This document shows, piece after piece, positions 35,215-44,884 of a DNA stretch of 64,000 nt (position 1 is the first letter of the stretch; each line of letters begins with the position of its first letter). Both the position numbers and the translations under genes were made by a program. This stretch comes from Acidobacteriota bacterium (lineage in GTDB: Bacteria > Acidobacteriota > Terriglobia > Terriglobales > Acidobacteriaceae). The DNA lies in contig JAFDVP010000001.1 in the NCBI GenBank assembly GCA_018268895.1, positions 992,001 to 1,056,000 of the forward strand, written 5' to 3'. A model generated the notes under the pieces. It was not told where the DNA came from and ran no database searches. It was given only the letters and a program-made list of their open reading frames with translations.

Positions 35215-37683
35215 ATGCTCGCACGTCTCGGCCGTCACGCGGCCTCATTCGTCTTTCGCGCTCTTGCCGCGTCTGTCTTCACGCTTGCCGCACATGCTGT
35301 CATTATCCGCGGCGCCGTAACCGATCCTCTGGGCGCAGCGGTTCCAGGCGCGCGTGTTCAACTCATGCAGGGTAAGACGTCCGCCGGCTTTGCGATTGCC
35401 GGGCCGGATGGCTCCTTTGAGATTCGCAGCACCGGTTCGGGACGCTTCTTTCTGCTGACCTCTGCGCCAACCTTCACTCCCGGCATCGGCAAAGACTTTT
35501 ACGGTGGGCGGACGGATGTAATTTCGCGCAACGTGACACTCGAAGTGGGATCGGTGACGGCGCAGATGACGGTGACTGCGACGGGCATCTCGACGCCGAT
35601 TCAGCAGACCAGCTCGGCGATCAACCTGGTGCCGTTCAGCGCGCTGCAGGAGCGTGTGGGTATAGTGGACGATCTGCGCCAGTCGCCGGGAGTGGCGGCA
35701 GTGCAGTCGGGGCAGTATGGCGGGGCGACTTCGATGTTTGTGCGCGGCGGAAACTCGGACGCGAACAAGGTGATGATCGATGGCGTGACGTCGGAGAACG
35801 TCGGCGGCGTCTTCGACTATGGCATCGTCTCTTCGACCGCGCTCGATGGGATCGAGATGTACCGCGGGCCGAACAGCGTTCTATATGGGTCGGACGCGGG
35901 TGCTGCGGTTGTGAACTTCACGACTCCTCGCGGTGGTACGGCGCGGCCGGCGCTGAACTACTCAGGCGATGCGGGCAATTTTTACACCTATCGCAATGAA
36001 GCAACCGTGGCAGGAACGCATAACAGGCTGGACTATTATGGCGCGTTCTCGCGTTTCGACTCGTCGAACGCATTGGCCCTGGACAAGTTTCATGCAGCAA
36101 CAAGCGCGGCGAACGTTGGCTACAACCTGACCGCGAACACGCTCGCCCGGTTTACGGTCCGCAACGGCGTCTCCGCGATAGGCACACCGGGAGCGCACGA
36201 TTTTTACGGCGTGTCGGCGAGCGGCAAGCAGGGGGACCAGAATCTTTACTCTGGCGCGACGGTGGAGAACCGCCACAATCGCTGGCACAATCTCGCTCGT
36301 TATGGCATTGCGCGCAAGCGTGAACAGCAGATCCTCTTCGCGGCTCCGGGCACGTTGCTGATGGTGCCGTCGTTCTTCGGGCCATATCCCGACTACTACG
36401 GCAATACGGTTACGATTCGCGGCGCGAATGGATACTCGGCTACGGGACGTGCGTCGTTTCTTGCAGGCACGAATTTTCCAACCGGCAACGATCAATCGTC
36501 ACTGCGCGACGAGCTTTATTACCAGTCGGACTACACCTTCTCTCCGCATCTGATCGGTCTCCTCGGCTTTCGCTACGAGAATGAGCGCGGTTCCTTCAAC
36601 AATCCTGGTGCCTTCACTCCGTCTTCGCAGCACCAGAAGATCAAGCGCACGAACTACCAGTACACGGTGCAGTTCCAGGGAGACATCAAAAACCGGCTCT
36701 TCTACTCGTTTGGTGGAGCAATCGAGCGCAATAACCTGTACGGCACGGCGGGAACGCCACGCTTCGGGCTGGCGTGGGTTCCTGTACTTCCGGGAAGCGG
36801 ACTGCTTCGTGGAACGAAGCTTCGAGCGAACGCTGCTACTGGTGTGCAGGAGCCGTCGCTGGCATCGGAATACAACTCGCTTTATAAGCAGTTGTCCGAC
36901 ACCGGTGACACGGCTTCGATTGCAGCCTATCACGTGCGTCCCATACAGGCACTGCGCTCGCGGACCTACGATATTGGCGTAGACCAAAACATTATCGGAC
37001 AGAAGTTGATTCTGAAGGCCGGCTACTTCCACAATCAGTTCAACCGCCAGGTGGAGTACGTCGACGGTGGAACCTTGAAGAGCGTCTTCGGTATCAAGCC
37101 AAGCGATCCATTCTTCTTTGGCGCTCTTCTCAATTCGCTGGCGTTCCGCGCGCAGGGCTTTGAGGGTGAGTTGCAGTACGCGCCGAGCAATCACATCCTG
37201 CTTCGCGGCGGTTACACGTATCTCGCCTCGGTTGTGGAGCAGTCGTTCTCGACCGACGCAATCAACAACGGAACGGCGGCGCAGAATCCGAATTTTCCGG
37301 GGATTCCGATCGGATCGACATCGCCGCTGGTGGGCCAGCGTCCATTCCGGCGTCCTCCGCAGACGGGGTTCTTCTCGGCGCTGTATGAGCGGCAGAAATT
37401 TTCAGCCGCACTGAAGGGCGCTTTCGCAAGCCGCGCTGACGATTCCACCTTCTTGTCATATGCCGACGCTAATGGCGACAATACGTTGCTGTTGCCAAAC
37501 CGTAATCTTGACTTCGGCTTCGCCAAGCTGGATGCCTACGGCACCTACGCGGCTACGCGGCACGTGACGGCGTTCGTCGAACTGGGAAATCTGCTAAGCC
37601 AGCAGCATATTGGGCCGGTCGGCTACCCTGGGTTGCCGTTTACCTTCCGCACAGGACTCAAGGTTCGTGTCGGCGGCGATTAA
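35215..37683 (+). CDS. TonB-dependent receptor under B12 riboswitch control (BtuB-like role)
   Basis: An 822-residue outer-membrane receptor. ATG 35215 follows GGAGGAG at 9 nt and gives a good signal peptide (ASFVFRALAASVFTLAAHA); frames further upstream run into the riboswitch. A carboxypeptidase-regulatory domain (IRGAVTDPLGAAVPGARV) is followed by the plug: DDLRQSPGVAAVQSGQYGG, FVRGGNSDANKVMIDGV and the LDGIEMYRGPNSVLYGSDAG region. A large barrel completes it, with the final strand FRTGLKVRVGG. The riboswitch in the leader points to cobalamin or a corrinoid as substrate, although no BtuCDF or cob gene is in the window. A VWA-like gene follows in the same direction after 57 bp. Confidence 0.93.
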   Translation: MLARLGRHAASFVFRALAASVFTLAAHAVIIRGAVTDPLGAAVPGARVQLMQGKTSAGFAIAGPDGSFEIRSTGSGRFFLLTSAPTFTPGIGKDFYGGRTDVISRNVTLEVGSVTAQMTVTATGISTPIQQTSSAINLVPFSALQERVGIVDDLRQSPGVAAVQSGQYGGATSMFVRGGNSDANKVMIDGVTSENVGGVFDYGIVSSTALDGIEMYRGPNSVLYGSDAGAAVVNFTTPRGGTARPALNYSGDAGNFYTYRNEATVAGTHNRLDYYGAFSRFDSSNALALDKFHAATSAANVGYNLTANTLARFTVRNGVSAIGTPGAHDFYGVSASGKQGDQNLYSGATVENRHNRWHNLARYGIARKREQQILFAAPGTLLMVPSFFGPYPDYYGNTVTIRGANGYSATGRASFLAGTNFPTGNDQSSLRDELYYQSDYTFSPHLIGLLGFRYENERGSFNNPGAFTPSSQHQKIKRTNYQYTVQFQGDIKNRLFYSFGGAIERNNLYGTAGTPRFGLAWVPVLPGSGLLRGTKLRANAATGVQEPSLASEYNSLYKQLSDTGDTASIAAYHVRPIQALRSRTYDIGVDQNIIGQKLILKAGYFHNQFNRQVEYVDGGTLKSVFGIKPSDPFFFGALLNSLAFRAQGFEGELQYAPSNHILLRGGYTYLASVVEQSFSTDAINNGTAAQNPNFPGIPIGSTSPLVGQRPFRRPPQTGFFSALYERQKFSAALKGAFASRADDSTFLSYADANGDNTLLLPNRNLDFGFAKLDAYGTYAATRHVTAFVELGNLLSQQHIGPVGYPGLPFTFRTGLKVRVGGD

Positions 37684-37740
37684 TTGCGTACTACCTGTAA
37701 AGCAAAACCATCGTCTAACCTACGGAAGCGAGGGGTGACG

Positions 37741-38676
37741 ATGGTTTATCGCTTGATGGCCGCAACAATACTGGCAGCAGCTACATTTGCGTTTGCGCAA
37801 GAGGGGCCGGTTGCGACGCAGTCGATCGTGACGGTCAATTCGAAGGCACCTCAGACGCTGACGTCGAAGAACCTGACGGTGAAGGTCAACCGGCATGACG
37901 CGCAGGTTGCAAACGTCGTGCAGATTCCTGCAAACGGTACACAGGTGGCACTGCTGATTGACGATGGTTTGCGGACTTCAGTGGGCCGGCAGCTTCCTGA
38001 TCTGAAGCACTTCATCACTTCATTGCCCGCGGGAGTGGAAGTCTTTGTGGGATACATGCAGAACGGCCGCGTCGTTCCTGCACAGAACTTCACCACGGAC
38101 CACGCGGCTGCGGCGGCGAACCTTCGTCTGCCGATGGGGGCTGCGGGGATGAGCGCCAGCCCTTACTTCTGTCTTTCGGATTTCGTGAAGAAATGGCCGG
38201 GAGGATCGAGTGCTGATGGTGCGATGCTGGCACCGAAGGCACGCTTCGTCATGATGCTGACAAGTGGCGTCGACCCCTATAACGGCAGCACAAGCATGAT
38301 GAATCAGAACAGTCCATACGTGGAGGCTGCGATCTCCGATGCGCAACGCGCTGGTGTGCCCGTGTACTCGATCTACTACGGCGACACAGGCTTTCGCGGT
38401 GGCAATGCAAGCTTCAGCGGGCAAAGTTATCTGCTGAATGTCGCGCAATCAACCGGTGGCCAGGCTTACTACCAGGGAACTGGAAATCCAGTTTCGATTG
38501 CACCCTTCCTGAAACAATTTACCAAGGCTCTCTCTGAGAGCTATGTCGCTACCTTCGACGTATCGGGCAAGGGAAATTTGGTCGATCTCAAATTTGATAC
38601 AACACTGCAGAACACGAAACTACAGACGCCGCAGATGGTGCGGCCAGGAACTCGGATCGTGGCGACAGGGAACTAG
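37741..38676 (+). CDS. VWA-like secreted protein following the B12-controlled receptor
   Basis: A 311-residue secreted protein. ATG 37741 is 6 nt from GAGGGGTG and opens a signal peptide (LMAATILAAATFAFAQ). The mature part has a beta-domain beginning VTVNSKAPQTLTSKNLTVKV and a VWA-like alpha/beta domain with VALLIDDGLRTSVG, LPDLKHFITSLPAGVEVFVGY and a late FVMMLTSGVDPY. The MIDAS motif DxSxS is replaced by DDGLRTS, so metal use is uncertain. It resembles the shorter VWFA-related acidobacterial proteins, and shares the style of the protein at 4519. Being 57 bp after the receptor with no terminator, it is probably co-regulated by B12; a function in corrinoid capture is an open possibility. Its stop overlaps the convergent oxidoreductase stop (CTAG). 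Confidence 0.82.
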   Translation: MVYRLMAATILAAATFAFAQEGPVATQSIVTVNSKAPQTLTSKNLTVKVNRHDAQVANVVQIPANGTQVALLIDDGLRTSVGRQLPDLKHFITSLPAGVEVFVGYMQNGRVVPAQNFTTDHAAAAANLRLPMGAAGMSASPYFCLSDFVKKWPGGSSADGAMLAPKARFVMMLTSGVDPYNGSTSMMNQNSPYVEAAISDAQRAGVPVYSIYYGDTGFRGGNASFSGQSYLLNVAQSTGGQAYYQGTGNPVSIAPFLKQFTKALSESYVATFDVSGKGNLVDLKFDTTLQNTKLQTPQMVRPGTRIVATGN

Positions 38677-39779
38677 CTGAAGTCGATTCCCGCTGCGCGG
38701 TAGATCGATCGGATGTACTGCATATCCCGAAGTCCTTCTTCGCCTGGGGTGTTTGGCGTGCGGTTCTGGGCGATGCAGTCGCTGAAGTGGTCAATTTGCC
38801 TGACGAACTGCATCGGGTCGAGTTCTTGATTGGTCTCATCGATGTTGATAGCAGGCGCATCCGGCCTCTCTTTGTAAGTGGCCTTAAGATGCAGGCCCTG
38901 GTAGTTGAAGGAGCCGACCTCAAGCGTGCCCTTCGAACCAAAGACCTTGTACATGCCGGGCATGGATGCTCCATAGGTTGTTGCACAACTGGCCAGAGTG
39001 CCGGAAGGGAGGCGCATCGTCCAGACGAGGTTCTCTTCGACGCCATCAAAGCGACCATCGTGGTCGGGTGTGCTGGCAACAGCGGTGAACTGATCCGGCT
39101 CTTCGCCGGTGAGATAGCGCACTGCATTCAGTGAGTAGATGCCGACATCCATCAGCGGGCCGCCGCCACCCAGCGCGTGGGTGGAGCGCCACTCGCCTCG
39201 CGCGATGTTGAAGCCGTTGACGCTACTGATGGCCTCGACCCTTCCAAGGGTTCCGTCGCGGATCAGCTTGATCGCTTTGAGGTTGATGGGTTCGTAGTGC
39301 AGGCGGTAAGCGATCATCAGCTTGACGTTGGCCGCCTTGCATGCGGCGATCATCTCCTCAGCCTCGGGCACGGAGACACTCATCGGCTTTTCACACAAAA
39401 CATGCTTGCCTGTTTTCGCCGAGCGAACCGTGTATTCGGCGTGCATGCTGTTGGGCAGGCAGACGATGACGGCGTCGATGGCTTTGTTATCGCGGATACG
39501 CTCCAGCTCTTCGTAGCTATAGATGGAGGTCTTCGGGACGCCGTATTGCGCGGCGATCCTCTCGGCCTTATCGCGATGACCGCTCACGAGTGCAACAACC
39601 TGCGATGACGAGCCCTGCGCGATTCCTCGCATGTGGTGATCGGCAATGCGGCCCAGGCCGATGACGCAGTAGCCGATCTTCTTCTGAGTGGACTGACCGT
39701 AGAACGAGAACGGTGAGAGTGCATGGGCTGCAATGCCAAGTGCTCCGAGCTTCGAAAACTCTCTTCGTGAGATCGCCAT
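38673..39779 (-). CDS. Gfo/Idh/MocA family oxidoreductase, Tat-exported
   Basis: A 368-residue NAD(P)-linked oxidoreductase of the sugar/inositol dehydrogenase superfamily. The start at 39779 gives a twin-arginine leader (SRREFSKLGALGIAAHA), so the enzyme is exported folded with its cofactor. The Rossmann motif IGYCVIGLGRIADHH follows at about residues 34-48. EKP is at CEKPMSVSVPEAEEM (the catalytic-region lysine), then the beta-sheet substrate domain with GGGPLMDVGIYSLNAVRYL. Such secreted GFO proteins oxidise sugar-like substrates in the periplasm. The substrate is not known. It overlaps the VWA-like gene by four bases, tail to tail, and follows a PIN-toxin pair on the same strand. Confidence 0.92.
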   Translation of the reverse strand: MAISRREFSKLGALGIAAHALSPFSFYGQSTQKKIGYCVIGLGRIADHHMRGIAQGSSSQVVALVSGHRDKAERIAAQYGVPKTSIYSYEELERIRDNKAIDAVIVCLPNSMHAEYTVRSAKTGKHVLCEKPMSVSVPEAEEMIAACKAANVKLMIAYRLHYEPINLKAIKLIRDGTLGRVEAISSVNGFNIARGEWRSTHALGGGGPLMDVGIYSLNAVRYLTGEEPDQFTAVASTPDHDGRFDGVEENLVWTMRLPSGTLASCATTYGASMPGMYKVFGSKGTLEVGSFNYQGLHLKATYKERPDAPAINIDETNQELDPMQFVRQIDHFSDCIAQNRTPNTPGEEGLRDMQYIRSIYRAAGIDFS

Positions 39780-39847
39780 GGGTGGGCCACTCCGTTTAGG
39801 CTGGAATTCTTTTGGGGATAAGAATAAAACAGAATGCCGCCAAACGT

Positions 39848-40279
39848 TCAATGGATTAGCTGGAGGGCGGTTTGGATGGAGACGATGAAGTGGATACCAG
39901 GAATCCGGAGCTTGTGCAGATCTTCATCGTTGGTCACGAACAGTTCAACTCCATAAGCAGCTGCGCATGCCAGTTGGATGGCATCGGGTGGCTTCACTCG
40001 GTGAGAGGCGCGGATGCTGGAATAAATGTCTGCGGCTCTTTCATCGAGAGGGACGATGGTCGCAACCTGTGTGATGGCCGATTTATATTGTTGCGCCAGA
40101 GGCTCGTGGTTATGGCGGCGCGGACCGGTCATGACTTCGCCAAGCGTCATTGTCGAAGTCACAAGATCGGAACCGGAAACCAGCATTTTTTGCCGCAACG
40201 AGCTTACTGGAGTACGGAATTGAGAATGCGCATCAAGTAGGTAGATGAAGAGATTGGTGTCCCAGAAAACGTGAGTCAC
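39848..40279 (-). CDS. PIN-domain ribonuclease (VapC-like toxin)
   Basis: A 143-residue PIN nuclease from GTG 40279. Four conserved acidic positions are intact: Asp7 (FWDTNLFIYLLD), the Glu of TLGEV, Asp in PPDAIQLACA and Asp in TNDEDL. PIN toxins cleave RNA with Mg ions, commonly tRNA or rRNA. The start codon overlaps the stop of the upstream gene as GTGA, so the pair is translationally coupled, a common arrangement for toxin-antitoxin loci. The upstream gene is not a standard AbrB, RHH or Phd antitoxin. Alternatively, PIN could serve as a housekeeping nuclease of a non-TA locus. Confidence 0.88.
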   Translation of the reverse strand: MTHVFWDTNLFIYLLDAHSQFRTPVSSLRQKMLVSGSDLVTSTMTLGEVMTGPRRHNHEPLAQQYKSAITQVATIVPLDERAADIYSSIRASHRVKPPDAIQLACAAAYGVELFVTNDEDLHKLRIPGIHFIVSIQTALQLIH

Positions 40280-40758
40280 TCCCACCCCTCCCGCAACTCG
40301 CGGACGTAGCGGTCGGCGTCGCCGAAGGTCCATGTGCCGGCGAGGGCAAGGATAGGGTCGAGCGAGAGATCGCCTGCGTTTTTGCTTTCCCAGGCGGCGT
40401 ACCAGTCGAGGAGCTTGCGGTAGTCGGCAGAGAGGGAACTGGCTTCAGGCAGGCGACGCGCGCCGATGCGATGTGGGTCAACGGGGTCGCCACGGCGATA
40501 GAGGCGACGTAGCCCGTCAGGAGTCTCCATCAGCATGCAGAGCCGCGCGTTATTTGGCGGACGGTTCGCGACACAGTGCTGGTTAGCGTGCTGGTAGATG
40601 GTCATCGGTTGCCGCGAGGAAAGATGCTCAACTTCGACACGGTGAACGATCTCCTGAACGGAGAAGGCCTTTGTGCGGGGATGCTCACGGTGCAGGAGCG
40701 CCGTAGCGACCCAAACTGCGTCGGCGGCGGAGAGGTCAAGATGGAGCACGGCTTCCAT
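40276..40758 (-). CDS. Putative winged-helix partner of the PIN nuclease (possible DUF7669-type)
   Basis: A 160-residue soluble protein translationally coupled to the PIN gene by a 4-base overlap. The region of about residues 15-85 (AVWVATALLHREHP, AFSVQEIVHRVEVEHL, QHCVANRPPNNARL, LMETPDGLRRLYRRGDP) looks like a winged-helix DNA-binding domain of the DUF7669 kind. The C-terminal half is helical and ends in FGDADRYVRELREGWE, a natural region for contacting a toxin. The antitoxin role is inferred only from the overlap and order. It could instead be a transcription factor that regulates the island. The ATG 40758 has a weak ribosome-binding site. Confidence 0.66.
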   Translation of the reverse strand: MEAVLHLDLSAADAVWVATALLHREHPRTKAFSVQEIVHRVEVEHLSSRQPMTIYQHANQHCVANRPPNNARLCMLMETPDGLRRLYRRGDPVDPHRIGARRLPEASSLSADYRKLLDWYAAWESKNAGDLSLDPILALAGTWTFGDADRYVRELREGWE

Positions 40759-40767
40759 CCATCTACC

Positions 40768-40814
40768 ATATCATGTGCAGAATAGAATTTCATTGAATCT
40801 CGTGATATAGTCAC
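40768..40814. promoter_or_regulatory. Divergent intergenic region with imperfect and short palindromes
   Basis: Between the PIN-pair start and the divergent DUF7662-like gene, ATATCATG (40768-40775) is mirrored by CGTGATAT (40801-40808) with one mismatch, and GTGA-tatag-TCAC lies at 40802-40814. Such dyads in a divergent region suit an autoregulatory binding site. No strong -35/-10 pair stands out. Confidence 0.4.
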
Positions 40815-40823
40815 GGAGAAGCC

Positions 40824-41072
40824 ATGAATAAGTATCTGCCACTTTATCGCTGGCTTGCTGGTCAACCTGTCAACCTAACCGTGATCCCGATGGAATTCAA
40901 GCAAGTAGAACAAATCCTAAGTTGTCCTCTTCCTCCAACTGCGCGGAATCGAACTGCATGGTGGGCGAACAATCCACAAAGGCATGTTCAGGCAAACGCA
41001 TGGCTTAGCGCAGGGTTCTCTACTGAAGATGTAAACCTGGCCGCTCAAACGGTGAACTTCGTTCGTAACTAA
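40824..41072 (+). CDS. DUF7662-like small protein
   Basis: An 82-residue protein with the family pattern of short helical DNA-associated proteins. YLPLYRWLAGQP leads, then FKQVEQILSCPLPPTARN, then TAWWANNPQRHVQANAWLSAGF and VNLAAQTVNFVR. The WW-N...A-W-L-x-A-G pattern and the closing V-x-F-x-R match DUF7662, a family that often appears in phage-defence and restriction-type neighbourhoods (recollection). Function is unknown. It is divergent from the PIN/winged-helix pair, sharing 65 bp of upstream DNA, and ends at a strong two-way terminator shared with groEL. Confidence 0.75.
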   Translation: MNKYLPLYRWLAGQPVNLTVIPMEFKQVEQILSCPLPPTARNRTAWWANNPQRHVQANAWLSAGFSTEDVNLAAQTVNFVRN

Positions 41073-41108
41073 AGGAAAAGCCCCGGATTGCTCCGGGGCT
41101 TTTCCTTT
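41071..41108. terminator. Bidirectional Rho-independent terminator between DUF7662-like gene and groEL
   Basis: A perfect 17-bp stem AAAGGAAAAGCCCCGGA / TCCGGGGCTTTTCCTTT with a four-base loop TTGC. The A-run on one side and the T-run on the other make it work from both strands. It starts at the stop codon of the plus-strand gene and ends 20 bp after groEL. Confidence 0.94.
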
Positions 41109-41127
41109 GTGCTTGGTGGCTAGGGTT

Positions 41128-42867
<1,740 letters not shown>

Positions 42868-42923
42868 TCAGTTTTTCAGTGCAGCGGGGGAGGCGGCGAA
42901 GCCGCGTCTGCTGCATGCAATGC

Positions 42924-43217
42924 CTACTTGAGGATGCCGAGGACTTCTTCTTCGCGCATGATCAGGAGCTCTTCGCCATCGAGCTTGATCTCGGTGCCGG
43001 AGTACTTGCCGAAGAGGATCTGGTCGCCAGCCTTGACGTCGAGCGGGAAGACCTTGCCCTCGTCGTTCGACTTGCCTTTACCCACGGAGATAACTTCGCC
43101 CTGCTGTGGCTTCTCCTTGGCGCTGTCGGGGATGATGATGCCGCCACGGATGCTTTCGCCTTCTTCCACGCGGCGGACCAGGATGCGATCGTGCAGCGGT
43201 GTAAATGTCTTCGCCAT
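42924..43217 (-). CDS. groES: Co-chaperonin GroES (10 kDa)
   Basis: The 97-residue heptameric lid of the GroEL chamber. It has the fold signatures [15 protein letters not shown], the mobile loop region [21 protein letters not shown], and the C-terminal [26 protein letters not shown]. Normal length. It is the first gene of groES-groEL, 167 bp downstream of the CIRCE element and its promoter. The leader between the operator and start is about 166 nt and GC-rich. Heat-shock control by HrcA is predicted. Confidence 0.98.
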   Translation of the reverse strand: MAKTFTPLHDRILVRRVEEGESIRGGIIIPDSAKEKPQQGEVISVGKGKSNDEGKVFPLDVKAGDQILFGKYSGTEIKLDGEELLIMREEEVLGILK

Positions 43218-43383
43218 TGCTTACATCTCCTCAGTTACGAATTGGCCGGGCGGGCTTGCCGTCCGGGTTTGCGGCACACGCATGAATCCGGTGTCTACGC
43301 CGGGTTCACCGCAGAGTTGTCTGGAAGTGCCGCCGGATGCCTGAACCTTCATAGCCCTTGCGGGTCGTGCATCGGCGGCAGGC

Positions 43384-43410
43384 TTAGCACTCAAGCCTTC
43401 CGATTGCTAA
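43384..43410 (-). promoter_or_regulatory. CIRCE operator of groES-groEL (HrcA-binding site)
   Basis: The plus strand reads TTAGCACTC-N9-GATTGCTAA; the consensus is TTAGCACTC-N9-GAGTGCTAA, so a single base (T for G) differs. It sits directly after the predicted -10 box on the groES side, the classic place for HrcA repression. Confidence 0.93.
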
Positions 43411-43438
43411 CGATAGAGGAGTCTTCTCCGCGTGTCAA
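43410..43438 (-). promoter_or_regulatory. Predicted sigma-70 promoter of groES-groEL
   Basis: On the minus strand TTGACA (43438-43433) is followed after exactly 17 nt by TATCGT (43415-43410). The -10 box adjoins the CIRCE operator, so bound HrcA would block initiation. No sigma-32-type box was seen, in line with CIRCE control. Confidence 0.82.
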
Positions 43439-43559
43439 TCCAGAAGGTGTAAAATGTGAGTGAAAGTCGCGCAGATGTGTGTGTAGAATGAGACTATTCT
43501 AAATGGTTGGAAATAAACGAGATGCTGGGAAGGTGTCTGCAAATAAACAAAGGCGTAAG

Positions 43560-44141
43560 ATGGTGAGCATGATGTTTCGTCGCAACAGTTGGCTCCGTCT
43601 CGCGTTGGTTACGATCTCGGTTGTTGTAGCTTCTTCCTGCCTGCTGGCGCAGAGTTCGCCTGTAAAGCGTGGGCGCAAGTACAAGCCACCACCGGAGACT
43701 TCGAAGATCACCGTGCAGGTGACGAAAAAGTTCAACGGCAAACCGATCATGAATGCTGCTGTCATCTTCAATCCCTATGACAGCAACGGTAAAGACATCG
43801 GCAATCTTGAGGTAAAGACGGACCCCGAGGGCAAGGCGACGATCGACATTATTCCTACGGGATCGCTGGTACGCGTCCAGGTGATTGCGAACGGCTTTGC
43901 CACCTATGCTGAGGACTTCCAGATCGACGAGCCGTCTCGAGAGATCGATATCGCTATGCTCCGTCCGCAGGAGCAGGTTTCGTCTTACGTCGACAACTCA
44001 GGCAAGTCCTCCACGCGCAAGGCGGGAGTGCAGGAGCCCATCCGGTCTAAGTCTGCGGACAAGACGGCGCAACCTCAAGCCAAGCCCAATACTGCTCCGC
44101 CTCCCGCTCAGAGCACAACGCCTACCGCACCGCAGCAATAG
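43560..44141 (+). CDS. Secreted protein with carboxypeptidase-regulatory-like domain
   Basis: About 193 residues: a signal peptide (WLRLALVTISVVVASSCLLAQ), a beta-sandwich with KITVQVTKKFNGKPIMNAAVIF and DPEGKATIDIIPTGSLVRVQVIANG, and a Pro/Gln/Ala/Thr-rich C-terminal tail (KPNTAPPPAQSTTP). The sandwich resembles CarboxypepD_reg/PEGA-type domains used in acidobacterial envelope proteins. Start ATG 43560 is preferred as it is close to the signal peptide; ATG 43503 would add about 19 charged residues. Five bases separate its stop from the SDR gene, so the two are likely co-transcribed. Confidence 0.72.
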   Translation: MVSMMFRRNSWLRLALVTISVVVASSCLLAQSSPVKRGRKYKPPPETSKITVQVTKKFNGKPIMNAAVIFNPYDSNGKDIGNLEVKTDPEGKATIDIIPTGSLVRVQVIANGFATYAEDFQIDEPSREIDIAMLRPQEQVSSYVDNSGKSSTRKAGVQEPIRSKSADKTAQPQAKPNTAPPPAQSTTPTAPQQ

Positions 44142-44146
44142 CCGTC

Positions 44147-44878
44147 ATGACCTTGAGACCCCTCGCAGGTAAGACTGCGGTTGTAACCGGTGGAGCGAAA
44201 CGTATTGGACGCGCCATTGCCCTTGAGCTTGCACAGAGGGGCGCATCGGTTGCGATCACCTATCTCGGCTCACAGCGCGAGGCAGAGCAGACGGTCCGAG
44301 ACGTTGCCGCATTCGATGTCGACGCGCTCGCTATCCGCTGTGACCTTCGTGAACCTCACGCTATCGAAGCCATGGTTGCCGAGGTTGCTGGAGAGTTCGA
44401 CCGCATTGACCTGCTTGTGAACAACGCAGGCATGTTTGAGTCGATCGCGCTTGAAGCGATCACACCCGAGTTGTGGGACCGGATGTTTGCAACCAACACA
44501 CGAGCGCCGTTCCTGGTGGCTCGTGCGGCTCATCCCCATCTGAAAGCCGTGCAGGGACGTATTGTGAACATCGGTTCGCTTGGCGGACTGCACCCCTGGG
44601 CGACACACGGCCACTACTGCACCTCGAAGGCGGCGCTGCATATGCTGTCGGAGACGATGGCGAAGGCGTGGGCGCCGGAGATCAGCGTGAACTGCGTTGC
44701 GCCGGGGATGATCGTTCAGGGCGAGGTGGAAGAGGCCTATGAGCACTTTGCGCAGAAGACACCCATGCAGAGAAATGGTACGGCGGCGGATGTTGCCTCA
44801 GCAGTGCTTTACTTCGCGACGGCGCCGCACTTTATCACCGGGCAGTTGCTGACGGTCGATGGCGGGCTTGGTTTGTAA
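44147..44878 (+). CDS. Short-chain dehydrogenase/reductase (pteridine-reductase-like SDR)
   Basis: A cytosolic NAD(P)H-dependent oxidoreductase of 243 residues. The dinucleotide motif TGGAKRIG (residues 14-21) has the Arg seen in pteridine-reductase-type SDRs. NNAG is at 92-95. The catalytic triad is Ser144, Tyr157 and Lys161 within SLGG and HYCTSK. The C-terminal GQLLTVDGGLGL is intact. It may act as a 3-oxoacyl carrier-protein or dihydrobiopterin-type reductase; the substrate cannot be told from the sequence. It lies 5 bp after the carboxypeptidase-regulatory-like gene. Confidence 0.92.
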   Translation: MTLRPLAGKTAVVTGGAKRIGRAIALELAQRGASVAITYLGSQREAEQTVRDVAAFDVDALAIRCDLREPHAIEAMVAEVAGEFDRIDLLVNNAGMFESIALEAITPELWDRMFATNTRAPFLVARAAHPHLKAVQGRIVNIGSLGGLHPWATHGHYCTSKAALHMLSETMAKAWAPEISVNCVAPGMIVQGEVEEAYEHFAQKTPMQRNGTAADVASAVLYFATAPHFITGQLLTVDGGLGL

Positions 44879-44884
44879 AAGAAG

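Noticed and set aside
37741..38676. Calling the VWA-like protein a metal-dependent adhesin
   Set aside because: The MIDAS DxSxS motif is degenerate (DDGLRTS), so metal-dependent binding cannot be assumed.
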